Shown here: piece by piece, positions 18,351-26,705 of the stretch
How positions within the stretch are numbered: the first letter of the stretch is position 1
How the letters are laid out: the number at the start of each line of letters is the position of its first letter
From: Gordonia paraffinivorans NBRC 108238
GTDB taxonomy: Bacteria > Actinomycetota > Actinomycetes > Mycobacteriales > Mycobacteriaceae
Length of the DNA stretch: 64,000 nucleotides
Assembly (NCBI RefSeq): GCF_000344155.1
Contig: NZ_BAOQ01000026.1
Location: forward strand, 32,907 to 96,906
Direction of reading: 5' to 3'
Notes under the pieces: model-generated
The model's input: only the letters and a program-made list of their open reading frames with translations
Database searches by the model: none
Told to the model about the DNA's origin: nothing
Made by a program: the position numbers and the translations under genes

Positions 18351-19058
18351 TCAGCGGAAGGTGGCGACGCCGCCGGAGCGGTCGGAGAGGTGACCGTGCT
18401 CGTTGAACGACACCACCGACACCCCCTGGCGGCCCACGATGAGTTTGGTGATCGACGCGTTGACCATCGTGCGGGCCATCGCCGGCCACTGCTCGTCGGG
18501 GATGCCCCACAATTGGGCGATCCACTGGGTGATGGTCCCCGCCGACGACACGATGAGCACGGTCTGGCCCGATCCGGCACGCTCGACGGCGCGCTTGGCC
18601 GCGTCGTGGACACGTGCCTGGAACTGCGGATAGCTCTCCGCGGGGCCGCCGTCGGGCCCGGGTTCGGGCTCGTGGTCACCGGCGGCGATCCACGCCGCCA
18701 GTCCCTTGTCCAGTTGCTGCTGGTAGTTGCGTCCGTCCCGGAACATCTCGGGGGACGCATGACCGACCAGCGCGGGCAGCGAGTACTCGTTCCATCCGGT
18801 GTCGATGCGGGCCTCCGGCCGCGCGTCGAAGGCCCCCAGGACCCCGCGCAGGGTCTGGCTCTGACGGGCGAGGTCGCCGCTGACGGCGTCGGTGAAACCG
18901 TCGATCTGGCCGGCGAGGAACGACCCGGAGATCGCGGCCTGCGTGTCGCCTGTCGCGGTGAGCCCGCCGGGGCCGTTGCGGAGGTCCGCAGAGTCGTCGG
19001 AAACCCCATACGCCAACGCATTTGCCTGACCGTGCCGCACTAGATAGATGACGCCCAT
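18351..19058 (-). CDS. Histidine phosphatase family protein
   Basis: A 235-residue phosphoglycerate-mutase-like protein. The catalytic RHG lies in IYLVRHGQANALA at residues 4-16, and the second histidine region is the VLIVSSAGTITQW segment, where the family usually has SHG: here the residue after Ser-Ser is Ala, so the classical second histidine is absent. That could mean altered activity. The ATG at 19056-19058 places the RHG at the usual distance from the N-terminus. Single gene, convergent with the SDR operon. Confidence 0.85.
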   Translation of the reverse strand: MGVIYLVRHGQANALAYGVSDDSADLRNGPGGLTATGDTQAAISGSFLAGQIDGFTDAVSGDLARQSQTLRGVLGAFDARPEARIDTGWNEYSLPALVGHASPEMFRDGRNYQQQLDKGLAAWIAAGDHEPEPGPDGGPAESYPQFQARVHDAAKRAVERAGSGQTVLIVSSAGTITQWIAQLWGIPDEQWPAMARTMVNASITKLIVGRQGVSVVSFNEHGHLSDRSGGVATFR

Positions 19059-19196
19059 ACCTGCACAGTATTCGACGCCGATGAGTTCGTCCGACCGGGA
19101 TGGTCTGTATGGGGGAGACCGCGTTCCACCGGACGGAGTCGCCGCGTGATGCGTCCGGCGGTCCGGGGAGGCAGCCCGAGGAGATGGAGACCGCCA

Positions 19197-19610
19197 GTGG
19201 CATCGATGATGTTCGTCAATCTGCCCGTTGCCGACGTCCGACGATCCCGAGACTTCTTCCGCAGGCTCGGCTTCCGGTTCGACGAGATGTTCTGCGACCA
19301 CTCGACCGCGTGCATGGTGGTCAACGATCGCGCGATGGTGGTCCTGATGGATCGACGGCGGTTCGCGGGTCTGGCGGTGGCGGGTCCGCTGGAGGGGCCG
19401 GGGCTGCGGGAGTCGGTCGTGACGTTCGCCGTGGACGAGCGGGCGCAGGTCGACCGCATCGCGGACGCCGCGATGGCGGACGGCACGCCGCTACGGGAGA
19501 CCGAGGACCTCGGCTTTCTGTACGCACGCAGCTTCTGCGATCCCGACGGTCACGCGTGGGAGGTCGTCTGGATGGACCCCGCCCAGATCCCCCGGACCAC
19601 CGATCGCTGA
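19197..19610 (+). CDS. VOC (glyoxalase/bleomycin-resistance fold) protein
   Basis: A 137-residue protein of one vicinal-oxygen-chelate domain made of two beta-alpha-beta units: MMFVNLPVADVRRSRDFFRR opens the first, and RSFCDPDGHAWEVVWMDP is the typical end of the second. The GTG at 19197 starts just before the domain, with GGAG upstream; an ATG at 19146 would add 17 unlikely residues. Convergent with a sigma-factor gene. No specific substrate can be assigned. Confidence 0.82.
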   Translation: MASMMFVNLPVADVRRSRDFFRRLGFRFDEMFCDHSTACMVVNDRAMVVLMDRRRFAGLAVAGPLEGPGLRESVVTFAVDERAQVDRIADAAMADGTPLRETEDLGFLYARSFCDPDGHAWEVVWMDPAQIPRTTDR

Positions 19611-19629
19611 CCGGTGGCGGAGGCGGGCG

Positions 19630-20691
19630 TCAGTGCCAGGGTGCGGGTGTGGTGCGCGCCGGGGCGTCGTACGGGGTCGCGGGCAGACCGAACCGGGCGA
19701 AGTCCTCCTCCATCGTCCGGCTGAAGAACGCGACCGTGTGCCGTACCTTCCGCGCCGCCGGATCGATGTCGAGGACCTGGAGCTGGAACGGGCGGTGGAC
19801 GCCATCGGGCTCGCGCATGTAGAGACCGAAGGCGGGCTGCCCGTTGGCGACGGTCGGCAGCATGATCTGGTCGCCGGCCTTCTCGGCCGGGCAGTTGCGC
19901 TTGATGAGGGTGCCGATGGCGTCGGGACCCTGGTACCAACCGGTGAACGGTGGCATCTCCCAGATCGCCTTGTCGGTGAACATCGCGGCGATCGCGTCGA
20001 CGTCGTAGCGTTCGAACGCCGACACGTAGCGCGCGAGCAGCTCGCGCTTGGCGTCGTCGTCGAGGACGGATGGGTCGGAGCGCGCCGCGTCGGCCTGCGG
20101 ACGCGCGCGCTCGAGCTGCGCACGGGCCCGCTGGAGGAGGCTGTTGACGGTCGCGGTGGTGACCCCGATCGTCTCGGCGACCTCGGCGGCGCGCCACTGC
20201 AGGACGTCGCGGAGGATCAGGACCGCGCGCTGACGCTCGGGCAGATGCTGCAACGCCGCGATGAAGGCGAGGCGGATCGATTCGCGGGCGCCGACCACGA
20301 AGGCGGGATCGGCATCGGGGGCAGGTGCGATCTCGTCGACGGTCCCGGCGAAGGGTTCCAGCCACGGCACCTCGTGGTTCTGCAGGAGGTCGTCGGTGGG
20401 ATCGAAGGCGTCGCCGCCGAGCCCCGAGGGCAGCGGCCGGCGCTGCGAGCTCTGCAACGCGGTCAGGCAGGTGTTGGTCGCGATCTTGTGCAGCCAGGTG
20501 CGGACCGATGCCCGGTGGTCGAACTTGTCGTAGGCCTTCCACGCCCGCAGGAACGTCTCCTGGGTCAGGTCCTCGGCGTCGTGATGCGAGCCGGTCATCC
20601 GGTAGCAGTGCGCCACGATCTCGCGGCGGTAGGGCTCGGCGGCGGCAAGGAAGTCGGAGTCGGAGATCGGCCCGTCCGCTGTTGTGGTCAT
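19630..20691 (-). CDS. ECF sigma factor with C-terminal SnoaL-like domain (SigG/SigJ type)
   Basis: A 353-residue alternative sigma factor. Region 2 is around VAHCYRMTGSHHDAEDLTQE with FLRAWKAYDKF; region 4 is around RQRAVLILRDVLQWRAAEVA with TTATVNSLLQRAR; the last 130 residues (ELLARYVSAFERYDVDAIAA, TGWYQGPDAIG) are a SnoaL/NTF2-like domain, as in mycobacterial SigG and SigJ. In these ECF groups the C-terminal domain replaces a separate anti-sigma factor. I chose ATG 20691 because a -10 box TAGATT (minus strand, 20698-20703) ends 6 bases upstream, which fits a leaderless mRNA; a GTG at 20697 is the alternative. Confidence 0.88.
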   Translation of the reverse strand: MTTTADGPISDSDFLAAAEPYRREIVAHCYRMTGSHHDAEDLTQETFLRAWKAYDKFDHRASVRTWLHKIATNTCLTALQSSQRRPLPSGLGGDAFDPTDDLLQNHEVPWLEPFAGTVDEIAPAPDADPAFVVGARESIRLAFIAALQHLPERQRAVLILRDVLQWRAAEVAETIGVTTATVNSLLQRARAQLERARPQADAARSDPSVLDDDAKRELLARYVSAFERYDVDAIAAMFTDKAIWEMPPFTGWYQGPDAIGTLIKRNCPAEKAGDQIMLPTVANGQPAFGLYMREPDGVHRPFQLQVLDIDPAARKVRHTVAFFSRTMEEDFARFGLPATPYDAPARTTPAPWH

Positions 20692-20945
20692 GGTCACAAT
20701 CTACCGCCGCCCACTGACACAATCGACCGCGAAGGAGCAATGCGCCCTTGGTCCGTTTTCGGCGTCGCCGCAGGTCGGATAGACGCTGGACGGGATGTTG
20801 AAATCAGGCTGAGCGCAAATGGTGCGAACTGCCTGATCCCGCCCTAGATTCGCCGGTGCACGCGTGTGCCCGCGCCGCCCCGGTCCTGTATGACCTGGGG
20901 GAACGGGCTTGCCGCGACGGGGTCGGCGTTGCTAGCTTGATGCGC

Positions 20946-21053
20946 ATGTCGAGCACGGACCGCAAGCTGCCGGAGGTCACCTACGTGACCACCGCTCTGG
21001 GCTGCCGTCTGCCGCTTGCTCGCGTTCTCTGTTGTTGTCGTCGAATGCGCTGA
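20946..21053 (+). CDS. Poly-cysteine leader peptide (putative attenuator)
   Basis: A 35-residue reading frame starting MSSTDRKLPE and ending RVLCCCRRMR. Three consecutive TGT cysteine codons lie eight codons before the stop. A -10-like TAGCTT (20933-20938) ends 7 bases before the ATG, so the leader mRNA probably begins at the ATG. It ends 101 bases before the ROK regulator gene. Leaderless short frames with Cys runs are known in mycobacteria as cysteine-responsive attenuators; the same role is inferred here. Confidence 0.6.
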   Translation: MSSTDRKLPEVTYVTTALGCRLPLARVLCCCRRMR

Positions 21054-21154
21054 GCCGACGCCTCGTCCACGGGGTGTCGCTCCAGATCTGGTGATTCGAG
21101 CATTCCCACCCCTTCCCGCCGTCTTCCGCGCGGGGCATTTCGACGAGGACGATC

Positions 21155-22528
21155 ATGACCGCCACGCTTTCCGACATCTCTGCCCGTAACCTGCGTACTG
21201 CACCGACGCCGCTCACGCGTCGGCCGGCGACACGTCCGGTCCGTCGTGGACCGCAGGTGAATCGCCCGAACGCGCCGTTGTCGGCCGTACCCGCGCCGGT
21301 TCCGCCGAGCCGTGTCCCCGGCGCGACGGCCGACCGGCGCGGACTCGGAAAGGGGGACCCGCGGGTGCACGTCGCGACGCCGCACCTGGAGCTGTCGACC
21401 AAGCCGGCGGCGCTCGTCCTGCGCGCCGCCCGCCTGGCCGGCCCCCTGTTCCGCGATGACGCCGCCGAGCGCACGGGACTCTCCATCTCCACGGTGAACC
21501 GCCAGGTCAGCGCCCTGCTGAAGGCCGGTCTCATCCGGGAGCGCGCAGACCTCGCCCCGTCGGGCGCCATCGGCCGGCCGCGCCTGCCGTTCGAGGTCAA
21601 CCTCGCCGACTTCCTCACCCTGGGCATCCACATCGGCTACAAGGTCACCTCGATCACCACCCACGACCTGCTGCACCGCGTCGTCGGCGCGATCCAGATC
21701 CCGACCCCGGTCGCCGAGAACCCCGAGCAGACCCTCGCCGCCATCGGCGTCAGCGCCCGCCGCTTCGCCGAGCGTTGGACCGGCAAGCGTGTCCTCTGGG
21801 TCGGCGTCGCGATCGGCGGCCGGGTCGCCGAGGGGGGCCTCGTCGACCATCCGCGGCTCGGCTGGGAGTCCGCACCGGTCGGTCGGGTGATCGCCGAGGC
21901 GGTGGGTCTGCCGGTGTCGGTGGCGTCGCACGTCGAGGCGATGGCCGCCGCCGAGCTGGTCCTCAACCCCGACGACGAGCAGTCGAGCTTCTTGTACTTC
22001 TACGCCCGCGAGATGCTGGGCATCGCCTTCAGCGTCGGCGGCACCGTCCACACCCCGACCGCGGGCCCGCCCGTGATCGGGCACTTCCCGACCGGCCCGA
22101 CCACCCTGCTCGACCCCGAGAAGACGGGGCGTCTCGAGCCTGCGGTGAGCGACACCGGGGTCGTCGAAGCGGCTCGCGCACTGGGACTCTCGGTCGAGGA
22201 CGTGGAGGGCATCCACGCTCTGGCCCGCTCCGGGGACGCGACCGCCCGCGCCCTCCTCGAGGAGCGCGCCCAGGTGCTCGGCCGTACCGTCGGACTCATC
22301 GCCGACATCTTCAACCCCGACCACATCATCCTCGGCGGCCAGGCGTTCACCGACTACCCGGCGACCCTGCCGACCGTGGCGCGTGCAGTGCGCGAGACCT
22401 CGATCGCGACGAAGCGCGATGTGCGCGTGTCACATTCGGGTGCCACCGTGCAGCAGCAGGCGGCCGGCGCTGTCTCCCTCGACGCAATCTACAGCGACCC
22501 GCTGCAGGCGATCACGCTGACCGCCTGA
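21155..22528 (+). CDS. ROK family transcriptional regulator
   Basis: A 457-residue ROK protein: a basic, Pro-rich head of about 70 residues; a winged HTH near 85-135 (LFRDDAAERTGLSISTVNRQ); then a sugar-kinase-like fold (VLWVGVAIGGRV, FLYFYAREMLGIAFSVGGTV, LIADIFNPDHIILGG). Similar in plan to mycobacterial ROK regulators of the Rv0485 type. GAGGACGATC precedes the ATG. Its 5' region carries the poly-Cys leader at 20946-21053, so its level may depend on cysteine supply. The region between the sigma-factor start and this gene (about 460 bases) otherwise shows nothing coding. Confidence 0.88.
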   Translation: MTATLSDISARNLRTAPTPLTRRPATRPVRRGPQVNRPNAPLSAVPAPVPPSRVPGATADRRGLGKGDPRVHVATPHLELSTKPAALVLRAARLAGPLFRDDAAERTGLSISTVNRQVSALLKAGLIRERADLAPSGAIGRPRLPFEVNLADFLTLGIHIGYKVTSITTHDLLHRVVGAIQIPTPVAENPEQTLAAIGVSARRFAERWTGKRVLWVGVAIGGRVAEGGLVDHPRLGWESAPVGRVIAEAVGLPVSVASHVEAMAAAELVLNPDDEQSSFLYFYAREMLGIAFSVGGTVHTPTAGPPVIGHFPTGPTTLLDPEKTGRLEPAVSDTGVVEAARALGLSVEDVEGIHALARSGDATARALLEERAQVLGRTVGLIADIFNPDHIILGGQAFTDYPATLPTVARAVRETSIATKRDVRVSHSGATVQQQAAGAVSLDAIYSDPLQAITLTA

Positions 22529-22619
22529 GCGGGCCGCCGCCCCTCGCACACAACCGCCGGCGAGCGCGCGGCGAGACCCACCCGCGCGCCCGGCGGGTGG
22601 CCCCGGACGCGCGGGTGCC

Positions 22620-23465
22620 TCAGTCCACGGTGCGCTTGTTGTAGGCGCGAATCGCGAACGGCGCGAAGATCAGCGTCAGGGCGACCGCCCAGATGAGGGT
22701 CGAGATCACCGGATGCTGAAGCGGCAGTGCGACATCGGAGCCGAATGCGGGGCCGTTGCCCCACAGCACGCGCATCGCCTGCACGAGTGAGGACATCGGG
22801 TTCCACTCGGCGATGGTCCGCAGCCACGTCGGCATCGGCGCGGTCGGGACGAAGGCGTTCGACAGGAACGTGATCGGGAACAGCGTCGAGAACATGAAGC
22901 CGTTCACGGCCTCGACGGTGCGCAACCAGGACCCGACGAGGATGCCGAACCAGATCATCGCGAACCCGAACAGCAACAGCAGGGCGAAGGCGAGCACCGC
23001 CTCGGCGAACGACCCGCGGATGCGCCAGCCGATCGCGAGACCGGTCACCGCCATCACCACGATGCCGATGCTGCTGTGCAGCAGGCTCGCGATGCTGCGT
23101 CCGATCAGCACCGACGACCGCTGGATGGGCAACGCGCGGAAGCGGTCGATGATCCCCTTCTCCAGGTCGGCGGTGATGCCCGAGGCGACGATGAACGCGG
23201 TGAAGACGATCGTCTGTCCCATGATGCCGGGGAGCAGGAACTCCTTGTAGGACCCGCTGTCGGTCTGGATCGACGCACCGAAGACGTACGCGAACAGCAG
23301 CACGAACATGATCGGCTGGATCGTGACGTCGGAGAGCATCTCCGGCATCCGCTTGGTGTGGATCATGTTGCGCTTCACCATGATCCACGACTGCTGCCAG
23401 AGCGTCGTGGGATGGGTGCGCGGGGTGTCGTCGACCACCGCGTCGGTCTGGGCAGTGGCGGTCAT
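22620..23465 (-). CDS. ABC-2 type transporter permease (DrrB-like)
   Basis: A 281-residue inner-membrane protein with about six hydrophobic segments and the ABC-2 family middle part (FLLPGIMGQTIVFTAFIVAS, DLEKGIIDRFRALPIQRSSV). It pairs with the DrrA-like ATPase encoded immediately upstream; the ATPase stop and this start overlap in TGATG. Family members export daunorubicin, other drugs or lipids such as PDIM. The cargo here is unknown, and there is no biosynthetic cluster nearby except the carotenoid genes 12 kb away. Confidence 0.9.
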   Translation of the reverse strand: MTATAQTDAVVDDTPRTHPTTLWQQSWIMVKRNMIHTKRMPEMLSDVTIQPIMFVLLFAYVFGASIQTDSGSYKEFLLPGIMGQTIVFTAFIVASGITADLEKGIIDRFRALPIQRSSVLIGRSIASLLHSSIGIVVMAVTGLAIGWRIRGSFAEAVLAFALLLLFGFAMIWFGILVGSWLRTVEAVNGFMFSTLFPITFLSNAFVPTAPMPTWLRTIAEWNPMSSLVQAMRVLWGNGPAFGSDVALPLQHPVISTLIWAVALTLIFAPFAIRAYNKRTVD

Positions 23466-24487
23466 CAGGACTTCTCCTCGTCGGTGTCGTCGGTGGTGGT
23501 GTCGTCGGTGGCGCGGTGTCCGGTCAGGGACAGGAACACGTCGTCGAGGCTCGGGCGGGCGAGGCCGAAGTCGTCGACCGAGATCCCGCTCTCCTCGAAC
23601 CAGGCGGCCACGCGGGGGAGGTCGCCCAGGCCGCCGGTCGCGGCGGTGAGGCGTCGTGCGGGGACGTCGACGAACACCTCGGTGCCGTTCTTGCGTAGCA
23701 GCGCCTCGGCCGCCGGGAGGTCCTCGGCGTGCGAGACGGTCAGCACGAGGCTGGCCGCGCCCGCCTGCTCCTTGAGTTGTAGCGGGGTGCCGTGGGCGAT
23801 GATCCTGCCCTTGTCGATGACGACGATGTCGTCGGCGAGCTGATCTGCCTCTTCCAGGTACTGCGTGGTCAGCAGCAGTGTGGTGCCGCCGGCGACGAGG
23901 TCGCGCAGGACATCCCACAGTTCGGTGCGGCTGCGCGGGTCGAGGCCGGTGGTCGGCTCGTCGAGGAACAGCACCGGCGGGGCCGCGATCAGGCTGACGG
24001 CGAGGTCGAGGCGTCGGCGCATGCCGCCGGAGTAGGACTTGACCTGCTTGTCTCCCGCGTCGGTGAGCGAGAACTGTTCGAGCAGCTGCTCGGAACGCCT
24101 CGCGAGCGCCTTGCGGCCGATGCCGTACAACCCGCCGATCATCCGGAGGTTCTCGCGACCGGTGAGGATCTCGTCGACCGTGGCGGCCTGGCCCGTGAGG
24201 CCCATGTTCTGCCGGACCAGCCCGGGCTGCTCGCGGACGTCGTATCCGGCGATGCGGGCGGTGCCGCTGGTCGGCGGGGACAGCGTCGTCATCATGCGGA
24301 CGGTGGTCGTCTTACCGGCACCGTTGGGTCCGAGCAGGCCGAGCACAGTGCCCCGCGGCACGGTGAAGCTGACACCGTCGACGGCGGTGAAATCGCCGAA
24401 GCGCTTGACCAGGTCGATGGCCTCGATCGCGACATCGGTGGTCGCGACATCGCCGGGTACGGCGGTGGGGGCTGTGACTGAGTTCAT
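23465..24487 (-). CDS. ABC transporter ATPase (DrrA family)
   Basis: A 340-residue ATPase: Walker A GLLGPNGAGKTTTVRMM, signature KSYSGGMRRRLDLA, Walker B PVLFLDEPTTGLDPRSR, and the switch histidine position occupied by Gln in LLLTTQYLEEA, as is usual in DrrA-type proteins. The C-terminal 100 residues form the DrrA extension. First gene of a two-gene exporter operon, divergent from the molybdate regulator. The 258-base upstream gap contains no other gene that I can see. Confidence 0.93.
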   Translation of the reverse strand: MNSVTAPTAVPGDVATTDVAIEAIDLVKRFGDFTAVDGVSFTVPRGTVLGLLGPNGAGKTTTVRMMTTLSPPTSGTARIAGYDVREQPGLVRQNMGLTGQAATVDEILTGRENLRMIGGLYGIGRKALARRSEQLLEQFSLTDAGDKQVKSYSGGMRRRLDLAVSLIAAPPVLFLDEPTTGLDPRSRTELWDVLRDLVAGGTTLLLTTQYLEEADQLADDIVVIDKGRIIAHGTPLQLKEQAGAASLVLTVSHAEDLPAAEALLRKNGTEVFVDVPARRLTAATGGLGDLPRVAAWFEESGISVDDFGLARPSLDDVFLSLTGHRATDDTTTDDTDEEKS

Positions 24488-24717
24488 AACTCTCCACGGT
24501 ATCGATGGGTTCTGACAGGGGCGAACGATTTTCGGTGGTCAGGGCGGTGTCGGCGGTCGCGTGCCCACGGGAAGGCAGACTGTCTTTCCTACCGGAACTC
24601 ATCGCTCCCGCGAGGGGAATTCCGGCGGCCGGTGTCCACGTCACGCCAGAACGTCGAGTCCGCTCGAAGTCGACCGCGTGGGTGAGATCCGCAGTTGCGG
24701 GTTCACAATGCGCGACA

Positions 24718-24738
24718 ATCCGCAGATGCGGATATGAT
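24718..24738 (+). promoter_or_regulatory. Operator overlapping the -10 box of the molybdate regulator
   Basis: ATCCGCAGATGCGGAT (24718-24733) is a perfect 7-2-7 palindrome. Its last base begins a -10 box TATGAT (24733-24738), followed after 7 bases by the ATG at 24746. A bound repressor would cover the promoter. The binding protein is probably the regulator itself (inference). Confidence 0.7.
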
Positions 24739-24745
24739 TCCGCGA

Positions 24746-25147
24746 ATGAGTGCGATACGCATCAGGGACGCGGCGACGCTGCTCGGCGTCAGCGACGACA
24801 CCGTCCGACGCTGGATCGCCTCCGGCGTCCTCGAGCAGTCCGACGAGGGTCCGGTGGCGACCGTGGACGGTGCCCGGCTCGCCGAGCTGGCGCGCGAGCG
24901 CGCGGCCGCCCCCGACGACGGCGCGCCGGTCGCGCGGTCGGCCCGCAACCGTTTCACCGGTCTGGTCACCGAGGTGATCGTCGACGGCGTCATGGCGCAG
25001 GTGACGCTGCAATGCGGCCCGTTCGAGGTGACGTCCCTGATGAGTGCGCAGTCGGCCCGGGAGCTCGAGCTCGAGCCCGGATCGGTGGCGACGGCCATCG
25101 TGAAGTCGACCAACGTCATCGTCGAGACGACGCGGGAGAAGCGGTGA
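24746..25147 (+). CDS. HTH-Mop (TOBE) molybdate-binding regulator, ModE-like
   Basis: A 133-residue protein. The N-terminal MerR/excisionase-type HTH (AIRIRDAATLLGVSDDTVRR, residues about 4-23) is followed by a single Mop/TOBE domain at about 68-131 (ARNRFTGLVTEVIVDGVMAQ, SVATAIVKSTNVIVE), which binds molybdate or tungstate. No Shine-Dalgarno precedes the ATG, and a -10 box ends 7 bases upstream, so the mRNA looks leaderless. The stop overlaps the modA GTG (25144-25147). It likely senses molybdate and represses the operon. Confidence 0.88.
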   Translation: MSAIRIRDAATLLGVSDDTVRRWIASGVLEQSDEGPVATVDGARLAELARERAAAPDDGAPVARSARNRFTGLVTEVIVDGVMAQVTLQCGPFEVTSLMSAQSARELELEPGSVATAIVKSTNVIVETTREKR

Positions 25148-25884
25148 GGCGGCTCGCGTTTGCAGCGGTTGCCGCCCTGGTGTTCGGCGCGGGGTGCGCG
25201 GCCGGCTCGACGGACTCCGGCCCGGTCCTCGACGTCTCGGCAGCGGCGTCGTTGAAAGGGGCCTTCACCGCGATCGCCGAGGAGTTCGAGAAGCGGCACG
25301 AGGGAGTCGCCGTCCGCCTCTCGTTCGACGGCTCGTCGACCCTGGCCAACCAGATCGAGCAGGGAGCGCCCGCCGACGTCTTCGCCAGTGCAGACGAGAA
25401 GAACATGGCGAAACTCGGCGGGCTGGCGGTCGACCCGAGGACCTTCGCCACCAACACGCTCGTGATCGTGACGGCGCCGGGGAATCCGAAGGGCATCGAT
25501 TCATTCGCCGATCTGAACAAGCCGGGCGTCACGACGGTGGTCTGCCAGTCCGCGCAGCCCTGCGGGGCGGCGACGGACGCGGTCGAGAAGAACGCCGGCA
25601 TCACCGTCGCCGCGGCGTCGGAGGAGCAGTCGGTGGGAGCGGTGTTGACCAAGGTGACCACCGGGCAGGCCGATGCCGGGGTCGTGTACGTGACCGACGC
25701 GGCGGCAGCAGGGGACACGGTGTCGACGGTGACCGATCCCGTCTTCGCCGGGGTCGTCAACGCCTATCCCATCGCGACGCTGAAGGACGCGCCGGATGCG
25801 GGGCTGGGCAGCGAATTCGTCGCCCTGGTCCTCGGGCCGGACGGGCAGCGCATTCTCCGGGACGCCGGGTTCGGGTCGCCGTGA
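25144..25884 (+). CDS. modA: Molybdate ABC transporter substrate-binding lipoprotein
   Basis: A 246-residue periplasmic-type binding protein anchored by lipid: signal peptide RRLAFAAVAALVFGAGCAAG with lipobox cysteine at about residue 18. The ModA core follows: LDVSAAASLKGAFTAIAEEF, SFDGSSTLANQIEQGAPADV, FASADEKNMAKL, and the late QADAGVVYVTDAAAAGD. GTG start in GTGA overlap with the regulator; GTGA overlap with modB at its end. Delivers molybdate to ModBC for Moco enzymes. Confidence 0.94.
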   Translation: MRRLAFAAVAALVFGAGCAAGSTDSGPVLDVSAAASLKGAFTAIAEEFEKRHEGVAVRLSFDGSSTLANQIEQGAPADVFASADEKNMAKLGGLAVDPRTFATNTLVIVTAPGNPKGIDSFADLNKPGVTTVVCQSAQPCGAATDAVEKNAGITVAAASEEQSVGAVLTKVTTGQADAGVVYVTDAAAAGDTVSTVTDPVFAGVVNAYPIATLKDAPDAGLGSEFVALVLGPDGQRILRDAGFGSP

Positions 25885-26705
25885 CCGCCCTCGGAACGGG
25901 TCTCGACCGTCGTGGTGCGACGGGGCTGCCGGCCTGGGCATATGCGATCGCGGCCGTCGGGGTGGCGTTGATCGTGGTCCCGCCGCTGGCGCTGCTGTTC
26001 CGGACGCCGTGGGGGACGTTCGTCGACCAGGTCACCTCGTCGTCTTCCCTTGACGCGCTGCGACTCTCGCTGACGACGGCGGCGATGAGCACGGTGCTGT
26101 GCCTGGTGCTCGGTGTGCCGATGGCGGTCATCTTCGCGCGGCACGACGGCGTGGTCGTGCGGGTGCTGCGGGCACTGGTGTTGCTCCCGCTGGTGCTGCC
26201 GCCGGTGGTCGGCGGCCTGGCACTGCTCTACACGTTCGGGCGCCTGGGCATCATCGGCGGACGCCTGCACGACGCGGGCATCGACGTCGCCTTCACGACC
26301 ACCGCCGTCGTTCTCGCACAGACCTTCGTGGCGCTGCCCTTCCTGGTGATCAGCGTCGAAGGGGCGGTGCGCGTGATCGGCACGCGCTATGAGGAGGTGG
26401 CGGCCACACTCGGCGCAGGGCCGAGCAGGACGCTGTGGAAGGTGACGCTGCCGCTGGTCGCCCCGTCACTTGTCGCCGGACTGGTGCTCTCCTTCGCCCG
26501 TGCGCTCGGAGAGTTCGGTGCGACGATCACCTTCGCCGGCAACGCCCCGGGCGTCACCCAGACCGCGCCGCTCGCGATCTATGTGGCGGCCGTCGACGAT
26601 CCGCAGGCCGCGGTTCCGTTGTCGCTCATCCTCGTCGTCATCTCGCTCGTCGTCGTGGTGGGCGTGCACAGTCGCCGGCGCCGCGGTGAGGCGGGTGCGA
26701 TGTGA
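25881..26705 (+). CDS. modB: Molybdate ABC transporter permease
   Basis: A 274-residue inner-membrane permease with five to six hydrophobic segments and the BPD-transporter loop containing EEVAATLGAGPSRTLWKVTL, the EAA motif that contacts ModC. It ends with a basic tail SRRRRGEAGAM. The start (GTG) overlaps the modA stop and the end overlaps modC (GTGA, 26702-26705), so modABC is a tightly coupled operon. Confidence 0.94.
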   Translation: MTALGTGLDRRGATGLPAWAYAIAAVGVALIVVPPLALLFRTPWGTFVDQVTSSSSLDALRLSLTTAAMSTVLCLVLGVPMAVIFARHDGVVVRVLRALVLLPLVLPPVVGGLALLYTFGRLGIIGGRLHDAGIDVAFTTTAVVLAQTFVALPFLVISVEGAVRVIGTRYEEVAATLGAGPSRTLWKVTLPLVAPSLVAGLVLSFARALGEFGATITFAGNAPGVTQTAPLAIYVAAVDDPQAAVPLSLILVVISLVVVVGVHSRRRRGEAGAM

